Shown: positions 45,281-57,525, counted from the stretch's first letter. The stretch is 64,000 nt of DNA from Bilabrum cf. latius (GCA_965178125.1 OZ237735.1:2542001-2606000), one strand, 5' to 3'. Numbers and translations are program-made. The notes: generated from the letters alone by a model not told the origin.

Positions 45281-47431
45281 TCATTTCCCACCACGATTCA
45301 GAGTCGCTCCCTTGCCTTCGAACCCGGCACGTCGACCGCCTGACGGGAGGCCACCCTGCGAGCAGTTGGAGCGAGGCAGATGCAGGATGCACGAGGTATA
45401 GCACATGCAGCAGCAGCGCAAAGCACACCAACAACTCCACAAAAAGCAAACTCCCTTCAAGCCACACGCACAGCGCCTGCCGCACACAAAACCCCGAGCT
45501 ACCAGAGATGCACCAAGCGGCAAGCGCGCAAGTACGAACAGATATGCCGTCCATGGTTTTTCCCAAGTGCAACCGGCCACTAGGACCCGCACAGAGAGCT
45601 GGAATATGAACGGTTGCCCGCTGTCCGTGCCAATCTATGCACGCGAACGCACTGGCGCACCTGCCCGCGGAAGGGCAAGCACTGGCGACGCGCGATAGTG
45701 TGTGGCAGCGGTGGAGCGGAGCACGCCCCCTCTCGAAAGAGGAGGCAGCTACACGCGCCGGAGCATCGATCTTCGACCTTTCGCTAGTGCTCGAGCCCCC
45801 TGGGGAACAGGGGAGCGCACCGTCTTCTAGACTCGCAGCCGGCTCCGCGCTGAGGCAGTGACGCCCCGCGCTGGAAACCGGTAGGTCGGTAGCTTGCACG
45901 CGCGCGCAACGCGCACGCGCAAGCACAAGCAAGCAAAATGCAAAACGCACAGCACGCAAGTCGGTTGAGCACCAAACAAAACCAGGCTCAACATCGGGGC
46001 AGGAAAACGAAATCGTCACTTCACGTGCGATGATATCTCTCACTTTCTTCGTGCTTCCAGATCCAGGCCGTTTGCCGCCTGCTGCTGATGCACCCGCGGG
46101 GCCTCCTCCCTTCCTGCCACCCTTTCCCTTGGGCGCCTTGATTCCCTTCTTGTGGTCGATCTGGCGCTGGAGGTTGGCTTCTCGTCGCGCCTGCCTGGCG
46201 GCCTGCTGCTGGTCCGAGGTGGCCTTGCGCTCGGCCCACGCCTCCGCGCTCTTCGCCTTGGACCTCTCCTTGCGTTTGAGGGCCTTGGCCAGCAGCTTCG
46301 GGTCGTCCTTGACCTTCTCGCCCGCGGCACGGCGCGCCGCGGCGTCCCACTTCTGGTCGTGCTCCATCTTGGCGCCCTCCTTCGTGCCCTGCAGCTCGGC
46401 CAGTTTGCTCTGGTTGGCCTTGGCGCGCTCCAGCAACGTGCCGAGGTCTCCGGACTTGCGCCTCTGTCGCGCGCGGCGCCTCATCTCGTCGTCGATGCCC
46501 CTCGCGCCGCCGCGCTTGGCAGTGAGCTCGCCAAAATCCAGCGAGCCGAGGTCGGCCGGGTCCGCGCTGGCAGAGGGCTTGGAACGCTTGCTTCCGTCCA
46601 GCCTCAGCTTCTTGGAGGCTGGCTGCGAACTAGTTTCGCCGGCGATTGCCTTGCCGCCGCCGCTGCCGCCAGGGCCGCCGTTGGCCGCCTTGGCGGAAGC
46701 AGCAGACGGCTTGGATGCGCCGCCAGTCGACTTCGCCTGCTTCTTTCGCTACCTGGCTGCTTCAGCGAGCGAAAGCTTGCCGTTGTCGCCCTTCTCTTTC
46801 TTCCTGTTCTTCTTGGAGCCGCCCCGCTTGCTTCGCATCGCCTCAATCTTTGCGCGCAATCGCACCTGGAGCTCAGCGTAAGTCGAGCCGCCGCTCGAGC
46901 GCGAAGACCCAGCCGCACCCTGCTCCCCATCGCCGTCGCTGCCTCCAGTCGAGCTTTTTGCGACTTCAGAATGAGGGCGCTTGCGGCCAATCGAAGACTT
47001 GCCGTCCGATTCGGGCTTTTTTTCGGATGCATCACCAGAGCTCGGCTTCCTCGCCTTCTTCGACTTCGGCTTTCCGATCGCAGCGGAATCCTGCGGGTTG
47101 AGGCAATGGGGGTCAAACAATTGCTGAATCATTAGTTATCGTTGCACAAAGTCAAACTGCATATGAGCGCTGGCACGGCTGTCAAGCAGGCCTGAACGCT
47201 CGTGTACCCTGATCTCACACTTGCATCGCTTGCATCTCTTCGGGAACTTGCAGCGTGGCTGCCTTGCTTTCCATAAACAATAGGATCTACAAGGAACGAA
47301 ACTGCGTCGAAGTACCGGCAATGCTCTACCAAGCGGCTTGCCAGGCGATTGTCCGCCCAGTCGTCGTCCTCAAGCGGACCGTGCGGCAAAACAATGCCGT
47401 CCCGGCCAAAATCGAGGACAGTCTGCTCCAT
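45281..47431 (-). CDS. SURF6: SURF6/Rrp14 ribosome-biogenesis protein
   Basis: Three phase-0 exons, 47431-47219, 47090-46044 and 45355-45281; 444 residues, TGA stop; one sense TAG at 46749. Exon 1 carries the Rrp14 N-terminal pattern (LASRLVEHCRYFDAVSFLV). Exon 2 has the SURF6 core: STYAELQVRLRAKIEAMRSKR, then a basic helix (KLLAKALKRKERSKAKSAEAW, QARREANLQRQIDHKK). The 25-codon last exon supplies the C-terminal AGFEGKGATLNRGGK, matching the RPGFEGK end of the family. SURF6/Rrp14 is a nucleolar RNA-binding protein needed for early pre-ribosome assembly. Intron 1 is 128 nt. Intron 2 is 688 nt, the longest in the window. Donors are GTGAGA in both. The start is the first ATG; it shares 203 bp with the divergent gene at 47635. 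Confidence 0.9.
45356..46043 (-). other. Long intron 2 of SURF6
   Basis: A 688-nt intron that is purine/pyrimidine-biased and poor in ORFs. I checked by eye for a nested tRNA or box C/D snoRNA and found none I could defend. Confidence 0.6.
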
Positions 47432-47634
47432 CACTGCCTAATACTATACAGGCTACACGCCTGACTCAAGCAAATTGCATCAATGCAACCGAATCGAGGG
47501 AGATATCTGAAAGAACAGGTGCTCCGATGAAAATACAGACTCCTGATTTTCAATTGTAACGAGCTGATACGTGTTGCGACCGGCTGTACGATGCTGCTTC
47601 GAAAGCTCCACGGGCAACCTGACCTGCTCCTTGC

Positions 47635-50600
47635 ATGGAAATGGGTGATCGAGGAGATGAAAGTGATGGGTCGGCAGCTGAGCGAGACCCGAAGCGGCCG
47701 CGCTATGAGAACTTGTATGGTGAGCGTGCTTGCCTGTCTTGCTGGAACGGCAACAGCAGTGGACTTGCAAACTGCCGCGCCTCCATTCCTACTGAAGTTC
47801 CCGATCAGGCAGCTGCGTACCCCTCCAGTCGTGTTACTTGTGTTTTTGTCTATTGTTCAGACCAAGCTTAGTGATCCAGGCTGGGCTCTTCCATCGCTAC
47901 CAAGAATTGTCCTCGCTGCTGCATGCGTCGTCACGAGGGACGTACCCGCCTTTCAAGTCTACTAGCTCTCTTGGCCACCGCAGGGTACGATCCTGAGTTA
48001 CCAACCATAAGTTCGGATTGGCGTTTGAACCCTGGAACGGGGCTGGGGACCAGCTGGCACCCCTCGCAGCCAGTGCGAAACCATTACGCAGATCTCAAAT
48101 CGGATCGGCGCGCAATTTTCGACATTTCATCGGGTGAATTACAAGCAATGGACTCACAGCTGGAAGCTGAAGAAGCGAGTGCGAAGCTGGCGGTCCTGTC
48201 GTTCATGGAGGGGCGCGGTGCCGCCGGGTCCCCCGCTTCACAAAGCGCCATTTCGGACGGCTCGCTGTCCCCTGCCACCGCCCAGCTAAATGAAGGCGTC
48301 GCAAGCCGAGTCGTGCAGCAAATCACGCAGCTGCTGCGCTCGCACGCCCCTGCGCTGCAGGCCCAGTCCGCAGTCGGCGTGATTCCTTCGGGCGAGGAGC
48401 ACCCCAGCCCCTCGCTCAGCCCCACCGCCGTAGGACAGGACTGGAGCACGTCGGGAGGTGAGGAATCTGCCGGAGGGTCCATGAGCGTACTGTCTCTGGC
48501 AGGAGCAGGAGCAGCGAGAGCGCAGTCAGCCTCTAAGCCCTCAAGGAAACAAGCACGCACGAGGGGCGCACGAGGACGAGGAGGAGGACGGGGAGGAGCG
48601 CCAGTGCCAGCGGGAGCACCCTCGGAAGCCGATCCGAACGAACCTTCGGGCGAGTTCTCTCCCGCACACACGCGCGCCCCTCCCGCGGCTCAGTACGCGG
48701 GCCCCCGAGATCCCCCCAGCGGGTACCAGGAAGCGCCCCACCAGACCAACGGCTCGATCGACTGGGCGGCGCTGGGCCTGGCGCACAGCATGGGCAGCGC
48801 GCCCCTGTTGCCGGATGCGGCGCGCAGGGGGGTGGGGGCGGCCAGCAGCGGCAGCAGCCTGACCTGCGAGGAGGAGGGCGGCGGAGCCGGCCTGGTTAGG
48901 CCAGGAGTGATCGAGACTGCGCAGGTAACGGAAGAGGAAGCTGCCTTCAAGGCACAGGCGCACAAGCGGCTGGCGGGGCTGGCGGGGGAGCGGCTGCTCC
49001 CGGGTGGCAGTGGGTACGTAGGCGGCGGTGGGGGGGGCGATTAGCTGGGTGGAGCTCCGTGGAGTGGCCAGAGGCAGGGGCAGGGGCAGGGGCAGGGGCA
49101 GGGGCAGCACAACGGCGGCATACTGGGCGGGGTGAAGCGGGGCAGGCACGTGAGCACAGACACGTACAACACGCAGAGAACCTTCACGAAGAAAGAGGCG
49201 GAGCGATAGTCGCAGGCGGCCAGGGCCCAGCTCGGGCTGGACGGTGGCGGAGGAGCGGACCGGGACCGTCCCTTGGGGTTCGAGAGGGGTGCAGGCAGGG
49301 GGCGCGGCCGTGGGGGCAGTGGCGGCGGGACGGGGGCCAGCGCGGGGCAAATGGAGTCTGTGGGCTCTCTGTCCTCGCAGCCCCCCCTAGGCCTGGATGG
49401 TGGTGAGGGGGGGGCGCCACAAGCTGGTACCCCGAGCGCGTACAGAGACGAAGGCAGATACGAGTCGAGGGGTGGTTTCTCTGGGTGGGCGGGTGGCGCG
49501 CAGAGGTAGAGCAGCGGCACTTGGGGCGACGGCTTTCTGCTGTCCGCGGGCAGCGAGCCGGGGGCTGGGCTGCGGAGCCGCAGCGAGACGGCGAGCGGAA
49601 GGGTGTACGGCGGCTGGGACATCGCGAGGGAGCGGCTAGCTGTCGACGGGGACTTCCACCCTGCCGCGGCCGCGTTCGGGGACCAGAAAGACGACATGTC
49701 CGTTGACTTTGGGCTGGTGGGGGATGCCGTGGGGGATGCGCTGGGTGGCGGGCGTGGTCGGCTGGACAGCGGCGGGCTGTCTTCCATTGATGGCGGGGCC
49801 AGCTCGCCGGGTGGTCGCTTCGGGCCGGGCGGGCGCGGGCGTCTGCACAGCGGCGCATCGGGGTTTATGCGCGGGACGAGAGAGAACAGCGCGGCCTCTG
49901 GGGTGAGCGGTGCTGGGCTCGGGCTGGGGACCGTGGGGGAGGAGGCGGAAGGCGCGGGCACACCGACGAGCGGGCCCGAGCTGCATCCCATCGGGGGCGG
50001 GGGAGGGGGGGGATAGAGACAGGGATAGGGACAGGGCCGGGATGGGGCCTTGGATAGGGCCAGGATGGCGAGTGTCCGGAGCGCCGACAGCACTGGATCG
50101 TTGGGCGGGCACCTGCAGCTACCGGAGAACGCCTCCGAGGCGCTGGCCACGGCGACAGAGGCGGTCCCCGGGTCCTTCATACCCCGCTCCTAGGCCGAGG
50201 CTCTGTCTTCCAATCCCCACGCAGGCGCGGGCGGGCAGGGGTAGGGGCAGGGGCAAGGGCAGGGACGGACGATCTCGGACGGTTCTGCTCTTGGCCTGGA
50301 TCGAGCTCGGGCGGGGAGCGAGGCCTCCACAGACTCGGCCGTGCTGCTGTCCAGGGGGGCTAGGGGGCGGCTGTCCAACACGTTCGGGTCTGGAGGCAGG
50401 CTGCTGTCGTCTGGAAGCGGAGGGGTCGCCCAGACGGCGGAGGGGCAGCGCGCCACCATCGTGGACTCGAGCAGCGGCTGGAGCGCGGTGCCGGGGACTC
50501 CGCTGGTACCGCTGACCCACGGCCTCCGAACGCACGCGGTGTCTTCGTCCTCGACCGTCGCTGCCGAGTTCAGCGCCGCCACCTCGGCATCTTCCGGGCA

Positions 50601-53142
50601 GCCCGCGCGCTCGGACGCCAGCACAGGGGGCCCGGCAGATGCAGAGGCGCAGAGAACCCTCCAGTAGCAGCAGCAGCGGCGCATGGTTGCCCTGCCCCCA
50701 GGCTACGTGTTGAAAGGGTTCAGTCCGAAGGGCCTGCCCATCATCGGGCCGGCACAGCCGCAGGAACAGGGTCAGGGGCAGGGACAGCTGCAGCTGCCGG
50801 CCGTGGGCTCATCGTCTCCGGCAGCAGCAGCGCTCCCCGGCACGCCACAGGCTGGAGGTGGCAGCGGCGGTGTGACGAGTGGTGTCGGTGGTGCATCCAC
50901 TCCGATCATCCCCGACGCAGCGAGGGCCGCGCTTCCTCCGAATCACCCGTAGTCCGTGCCCGTGCAGAGCCTCTTGCACCCGGGCCTGGGCCTGCAGCCG
51001 TTCAGCCTGGCCCAGATGCTCACGCACGGGCACCCCCACGGTCCCTACGGCCGCTGGACGGAGGACGAATTGGCCCAGACTGTCCCTGAGGAGGAGGAGT
51101 TCGGCGCTGGGGACGGCAGCGACAAGAGCAGCGATGAAGAAGGGGGCGGGGGCGGGGGCAGAAAGCGCGGGGGGCGCGCGGGGTCCAAGAGCGGCAGAGG
51201 AAGGGGGAGCGGCGGCGGGTCCTCCTCCAAGTCGGACGCGGATTCCAAGGAGCGCAAGAGGCTGAGGAAGAGGGAGGCGAGGAAGAGGATGGCCAAGCAG
51301 AGGAGGGAGAGGGAGATCGAGGCGGAGAGGCTGCGGCTGGAGCTGAGGGCGCTGCGGGCGCACCGGTTCGGGGCCAGGGTGGTGTCGCCTGCCGTGCTGC
51401 AAGCGGTGGACGGCCTCGTGAAGGGCGGCCGGGTGGCGGAGGAGGTGGTGGAGGCGGCGGCCGTGGACGGGCCACAGTACCTGCCGGGCCCGAGAGGCAC
51501 GCTGCTGAAGCGCGTGCCGGGGGCGGGCGGCCGCAGGAGCGCGTCTAGCGCGGGAGGGAGCGGTGCCAGTAGGAGGGGGGTAAGGAGGGGTGGGGGCAGG
51601 GGCGGCGGGGCCGGGCTCATGGACAGCGGAGAGGAGGGCGGCAATGACGCTGGCAGGGGGGTCCACGACAGCCAGCCCGGTGCCGGCGGTGCAGTGCGTG
51701 CCTCCCCTGATCGACCGAGCGCGGACTTGCAGTTCCTCGGCAGCGACGCAGAGCTCTTGCACCTGCTGTCCATCCACGGTCGGGCGAGGCCGCGGCACCT
51801 ACGGTCCAGCGCCACAGCGCCTATCGAGGACGCGGCCCCCGTGGACATCGGGCTGTCGGAGCTGGCGGCCGGGGCGCAGCCGACCGCCGCTGCCGCCGTC
51901 GCGTCTGTTCCCTCGGGATACGGGCTGGATCTGGGGATGGACGACCCCGTTGGCTTCCGGGTGGACGCGGGCGTCCAGCACGACCAGTTCGCGGCGGCCG
52001 CTGTGGTGGCGGACGGGCACGCACGGGACCCGAGCGCCGGCGGTGACCTCTCTCGGTCTGGCCTGCAAAGGATGGGCCCATCGGGGGCGGTGGAGCTGCC
52101 ACTCCGCGTGGACTTGGGGCGATTCGTGGCCGAGCCCATCGGGGACGTGACACCGAAGGAGCTTGAGGAGAGGAGGTGGGGCGGGTTCGAGCAGAGCCAG
52201 GAGGTGAGGGCGACGGCGGGCGCCGATGCCACTCCCCACGAGCGGGCGGGGGAGGTGAGGGCGAGCGTGACCGCGCTAAGGGCCACTTGCGTGTCGCTGC
52301 ACCGCAAGGTGAGGGAGCTGGGGTACCTCGTGTGCGCGGCAAGGAGCAGGGGCTCGGGGAACGCGACAGGTGCGGGGTCAGCGAGCGAGCACAAGCAGGA
52401 GGACGGCGGGTACAGCAGCAGCAGCGGCGGCGGAGCTACGACATCGAGGTAGGCCAAGCGGGAGCAGCTGATGCGAGAGCTGGCACAGGCCGTGCAGCTG
52501 ACGGAGCAGCAGCGGGCCACTCTGGAGAGCATGCAGGGGCGTGTGATGGCTACCAGGAACGAGCTCAAGCCGCTCTGCGGGACGTACCAGGCGCTGCGGG
52601 CGGAAGGGGTGCACGGGTTTAGGGGGGCCGAGGCGCTGCACGATCTATTACGATCTGTGCTGGAGCCTGAAAAGGCCAAGGCGCTGATGGCCTGGTTGTC
52701 GAGGGTGGAGGGGCGCGCCCTGAGCACCGACAGGCAGGGGCGGCCGCTGCCGTCGCACGCGAGGCTCGGGGGCAGGTCCTTCCGGCCTGATTTCGCACAG
52801 CTGGGACGCGCGCTGGATGACAGCGCGTACAGCAAGCTGCAGAAACGGGGAGGCGGGGTATCGGTGCGTTCCACGGTGGGCGAGCTGCTGGACCTGTCGA
52901 GGCGAAGGGGACGGCCTGGAGTGCTCGCCCGAGAAGCTGCAGAATCGCAGCTTGGCCGGGCGCTAGCTGCTATCTCCATGGATGAGCCGTATGGAAGGAT
53001 CGTTCCTATCTCTGTCGCGCAGCAGTTGGCTCGGGCGAGGTCAGGACAAGGCATTGGTGTCGGGGTTGGCGCCCCTGTCTCCGTAACTGGCGCTGCCGGC
53101 GGGCTGCGAATTTCGGCCCCATAGGCAAAAATGTAGTACTGA
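47635..53142 (+). CDS. Large Gln/Gly-rich, probably nuclear protein of unknown function
   Basis: Exons 47635-47719 and 47984-53142 (donor GTGAGC, acceptor CCGCAG); about 1747 residues, TGA stop. There are 12 sense TAGs: 49042, 49207, 49507, 50014, 50026, 50191, 50242, 50665, 50950, 52450, 53122 and 53134. Exon 1 has an NLS-like RDPKRPRYENLYG. Exon 2 opens with a compact region (GYDPELPTISSDWRLNPGTG), then long Gly/Ser/Gln-rich sequence with (QG)n and polyQ tracts. A strongly basic, bZIP-like helix follows at about 51250-51360 (KERKRLRKREARKRMAKQRRER followed by a Leu-rich heptad stretch), then a helical C-terminus (QREQLMRELAQAVQLTEQQ). The basic-plus-leucine block suggests DNA or RNA binding, but the invariant bZIP Asn is not evident. 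I do not recognise a family. The whole gene also has long antisense open frames, a base-composition effect. Confidence 0.78.
49069..49107 (+). repeat. CAGGGG repeat encoding Gln-Gly
   Basis: Six or more CAGGGG units in the Gln/Gly-rich protein. Similar Gly-Gln tracts recur at 50014-50045 and 50236-50265, where TAG replaces CAG or CAA at some positions. Confidence 0.9.
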
Positions 53143-53277
53143 TACTTTTGTTATGGCTATGATTCGTGTCCACGCATTTCTGGCGTAATGCTTGCTCCGA
53201 TACGGAAAAGAGCTGGTTTCAATACTCAATATGTTAGATTTCCAAGTGATTGTATATTATAATATATCTCCTTGGAT

Positions 53278-53395
53278 GTCTTCGTTCATATGTGATTGGA
53301 CCCGCCTGAGCCCTGCCGACCTCAGAAGCTAAGCAATCACCAGTCGGGCCAGTACTAGCGTGGGTGACCAGCTGGGAAGCCCCGATGATGAAGGC
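53278..53395 (+). rRNA. 5S ribosomal RNA
   Basis: A 118-nt match to eukaryotic 5S rRNA. The internal control region is clear: AGAAGCTAAGCA (A box) and AGTACTAGCGTGGGTGACCA (C box), followed by GCTGGGAAGCCCC. The ends GTCTTCGTT and GATGAAGGC pair to form helix I over nine base pairs. A T-rich pol III terminator follows at 53396-53409, and an AT-rich stretch (TATATTATAATATATC) lies about 15-30 bp upstream. It is a single copy set between two protein genes, not in an rDNA array. Confidence 0.95.
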
Positions 53396-53409
53396 CTTCT
53401 TTTTTTCAT
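53396..53409 (+). terminator. RNA polymerase III T-run after 5S rRNA
   Basis: CTTCTTTTTTTC immediately 3' of the 5S gene; a run of at least four T on the coding strand terminates pol III. Confidence 0.85.
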
Positions 53410-53475
53410 CTACCAGAGTCTGACGTGCAGTAGACCGCTGCCTGTCCTTTCACTTTTTGCCATTGTTGATGCCGT

Positions 53476-56400
53476 ATGCGGTCTTCAGGTGGCCCCAGCA
53501 GAATGCTTGGTGCATCTCGAAACTGCCTGCTGCTGAATTCGACTGGGCGAGAGCTTTCAAGACTGTGCATCGGTCCAATGTCTCTTTGGCAATGCCAGGT
53601 GAAGCTGGCCCTTCTCTACAATAGAGATTCGTCTTGCAGCAGACGTGGACCTCGTGGTGAATCTAGACGGCTATTTCATTGTTCCTCGGATGTTGAAAGA
53701 GGCGGTACCGGGATTGCTGCGATGCTATTGCGAGTAGCAGGGGCAGCTGAGCCGGCGGAAAAGAAGCCTGCGAACGACATCACTGATGAAAGGATTTAGG
53801 ACGCCCACGAAATTATTGATGAGTCGTTAAGGGCTGGGAGATCCAGAGGCAACTATGGCACTGTCATTGCCTGCTGGAGTAGGCTTGATGCGCACAAACG
53901 CTAGCGATTCACCGAACTCATGTCTAAGCGCCGCTTGGCCAAACCAGATGCTTGGAAGCGGCCGCACTGGGTGATTATGTTATTGTGGTAGTCACTCAGG
54001 GGAGCCTACCTGGATGAAGGAATGTCAACGCTAGCCGCCAGGCGACCAGCCACCGTTGCCGCAGCCTTGTCGATTCCGACTGCCGAGTCTACGGTATCAC
54101 AGAATGTGTCCCCGCCGTCTGCATCAGAGCTCCACAAGTTCATGTGCTTATCATACGAGTACTATCGCTTGTCTGCCGGGCTGCCAAAGCCTGCAGTATC
54201 CCTGCGCAAGCAGCAGGTGACGGCAGCCATCGCCGGAATTGCTCACTCTCGAGGGGGCATGGTCGCCCTGGCAGAGGCGATGGCGCTAGACATGCACCGT
54301 CCAGACGAAGCTCTGCCTCAGATGATCCATGCTGCTGCCCAGCTCCGGAACCTGTCCTTGGCAGAGGCTCGAGACTGCCTGGACGAGAGGGACAGGATCC
54401 TGGCATCGGTGGAGCGGGGGATGCGAGTTGGAGGAGGGGCAGAACCAGAACCACAATGTACCGTGGACGCGCTCAGTGGGGATATTTTGATGCGAGAACC
54501 AGGAATACATAACACAAATCTGGGGCACCTGCTCGCCGCCGTAGCTTCAGGGGCAAGACAAGCGCGGGCCGCGGTCCACTACCGAGAGCAGGCACAGGCG
54601 CAAGCTGAGTGCGGGGTGCAGCAGGGGCTCGGGCAGGTCTGGCTGGAAGAAGAAGAAAAGAGCGCTGTTCCTGGCGACTGCGGTGCTGCAGCCGGTGCTG
54701 GTGACGATGGCGAGATGGGTTCAGAGCCAGGTGCTGTCCTACTCTCGGAATCAGACCGCATCCTGCAACAGCTCGGGGGCGCAGCTCCACTCGATGCCCC
54801 CGTGCTGGCAGCCGTGGCATCCAGGGTTCCGCTGGGGGTGGTGGGCGTGCGATCCAGCGAAGAGGAGCTGCTTGTGCTTGGCCTGCAGTCGCAGCACCTC
54901 CAGTCGGACTCTCCTGCGCTGTTGGCGCCAGCCCTCCGAGAAGCGAGGGAGGCTGCCATTGAGGCTTCGTCTGGTAGTAACATCGGCAGCGGCGCGCCAT
55001 GCACGGCCAAGCGAGAGGCTGCCCAGCTGGTGATGCTGTAGAGCCTCGCAGCGGCGTGGCGCGCACACATCGTTCTGTGCGTGGCTCAGCAGCACGCGAT
55101 CGAGGGAGAGCCACTGCCTCAACCGCCCTTGATCCCCCCAGCGGAGGAGGCCTCAGACGAGGCAAACATCCAGCACGCCTACCAGTGCCTAAGGCACGCC
55201 ACTGCTGCACTCGTCACGTCGGAGAGCCCACGCCAGGAGGACCTCGAGCAGCTGGTTCACCTCTGGTCCGACGTGGCAGCCGCCGCACGGCTGCTCACCG
55301 AAGGCACCGGCCCCTTGCTCGACCTGCACCACCGATCACAGGACGCCAGCACCGAGGGCGAGGGCGAGGGGTTCAAAGAGGTGCATGCCCACAGCGAAGA
55401 CGAGGTTGCGCTGCTTGGGGTGCTACGGAGGGGAGACGTCGCGGAGACCACCGAGTTCATGTCCCGCTCGGAGCTTTGGCCTGCCCCTGCCCCACCCGAG
55501 TGCACGCAACCCCTATTCCAGAGGGAGTCGGCCAGGTGGGCATGGGAGAGCCAGGTGCGGGCATTGGACGAGTCTACTGCGCTGCACGGCCTGTCTGGCC
55601 CGCTGCTGCACTGCGTGAACGCAGCGAAGCAAGCCAAGTAGGACTTCAGCCAAGTGTGCTCCATCGCGGCCACGGGAGCCATGACCACAGGCAACGACGC
55701 GGCCGCCGCTGCTCTCGCTCTCAGCGCCGGCCTGCAATTCTGGAGAACTCGGCAATCGAGCGGAGGCGGACATATAGACAACGTCCTGTCTATGCTGCAA
55801 AGCCAGCTGGGCGATGTGCTGGACGCCTTGGCGGACCAGAGGCAGGACCTTCTTGCGATGGAACTCGCCGCAACCGCGAGCCTTCTGGCGGGGTCAGGCC
55901 ACGGCCAGGGCCCGGGCGGGGAGGGCGCGGAAGAGCGCGGCGTCGACGAGTGCGCCGAGGTGTAGGTGTCGGCTCGCAAGGTTCTATCGCGCGCTGCTGA
56001 GCGCTATGGTGGTCACTGGGGACTAAAGCGCCTCGACGAGGAGGAGAGCATGCGGATCGGCCCTGAGGTACCCTTGCCGCAGATCACCCAGGCGGCGGCA
56101 CCGGCAGAACTCCGGTGCATCGGGTATGGCCAGGACTATCTGCTGCCGGTGCTGTTCTGCAAGAATCCCGCCAACTATTCCAAGCAGGCGAAGGCTGTGC
56201 TGCTTGGCATGTTTGGGATCAGCGGCGACCTGAATGCTCCGGATGCTGGGACCCCGGACCGCAGCTGGCTGTGCACGCCCGAAGCGCTGGACACCTCTAT
56301 CGGGGCGCTTTGCAAGGCACTGCGACCCGAGGCAGCCTACCAGCTCGTGCACCTGCTCAGGGGCCTCGTGGTTCCAAGGCCGGCTGCTCTGGTGGCTCTC

Positions 56401-57525
56401 GCGGCCTCGCTCGCTTCTGCCGGGCAAACAGATGCCGCGCTGATCGCTGCATCACAAGCACAGGCTCTTTGTTTCAGTGCCCTCTAGACGCACGACAAGC
56501 TCAAGTCGGGAGAGTGGTCAAAGTTCCACGCAGCTGCGCACCCTAGTGATATCCTCACCGAGGGTGCTGCAGACTCGAGCGTGCTTGCCCTCATCCGGAA
56601 CGGGGACAAGCCGGGCGACTACCAAGGGCCCTCTGTGCCTGGGCTGGGCCAGCTGCACGAGCCTGCGCTCCGTCGCGTGGGGGCTGCCGCCTGGCAGAGC
56701 CTGGCGGAGCAGCTGCCTGAGAGCACGAAGGTTGAACTCGGTCACGAGCTGCAGCGACTGCTGCCCGCTCGCGGACACGCGGACGCGCGCCACCGCTCCC
56801 TTGCGCTCGAGCTGCTTGCTAATAAAGTGCACCACGGGGGGCGTGCATCGGGCGGCACGGCGGAAGAAGAAGTCGATCGTTCTTCTGTGCAGCAAGGCAT
56901 GCTTGGCTCATCTATCAAGGCTCGATCATACGCTGGCATCAGCCTGGCTGTTTGCGGGGCCAGCGTGGTGCACCCTTGGCACCTGGAGCAGCAGTCGGTC
57001 TCACCAGACTGGGCGTCCAGCCTGCACCTGCCCAGGCAGGGCCACCACATCGCGCTGGACCATGAGTCCATGGCGGGCCGTGCCGTCGAGCTCGACGGCC
57101 CCGTTGCTCCGCGGCGCGATTCGGTTGCCGAGGCGAACGCTTCCTTCGCCCTCGGTCTTCGAGCCGTCGCCAGGCACTCGCTTCTGCCGGCCGTAGCGGC
57201 TCGAGCGCGAGCCGAGTCCCTGCAGCATGCGCCGAAAGTTTGGGCCGCGGCTCGGCACGAGGCCAACGGGGCCGTTGTGTCTCTGGCCACTCGGATGAAA
57301 GCGTCGCTGCATGGGCTGGTCAGGACAGACCACTCCCGCCAGAGGTCCAGGAAGAAGCTAGGCAAGAGGCGCGGCTCCAAACAGGGCGAGAGGGGGCACG
57401 CGAGCAAAGTGAAGAACCCTGAGGATTCGCAGTGCTCCAGCAGATCTGCGAGCGAGCCGACAAGTGGGTTGGGCGAGCCAAAGCAAGACTCCAAGCCATC
57501 TGTTCGAGTCGTGTTTCGGCAGTGA
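53476..57525 (+). CDS. Large helical protein of unknown function (N-terminus uncertain)
   Basis: One frame from ATG 53476 to TGA 57525 (1349 codons) interrupted only by TAG at 53797, near 53902 and 53989, and at 55039, 55639, 55963 and 56485. The sequence is Ala/Leu-rich and mostly helical (for example HKFMCLSYEYYRLSAGLPK, VTAAIAGIAHSRGGMVAL, ALCKALRPEAAYQLVHLLRG), like an alpha-solenoid. It ends in a basic Ser-rich tail (SRKKLGKRRGSKQGERG). No family motif is recognised. The first 80 codons look poor, and an overlapping frame near 53622-53720 (AADVDLVVNLDGYFIVPRML) looks more protein-like, so there may be an unresolved intron or a different first exon. It begins about 70 bp after the 5S terminator and converges on endonuclease V with 118 bp between. 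Confidence 0.7.

Noticed and set aside
45290-45375. A possible minus-strand tRNA (paired ends CGCTCC/GGAGCG, GGGTTCGAAGG T-loop-like)
   Set aside because: The T-stem and anticodon arm do not fold canonically, and the sequence is the last exon of SURF6 encoding AGFEGKGATLN.
51045-53054. A 669-residue minus-strand open frame (and 49041-50180 minus)
   Set aside because: Pro/Ser-rich shadow of the plus-strand Gln/Gly-rich gene; no domains, and the plus frame has coherent splicing and a stop.
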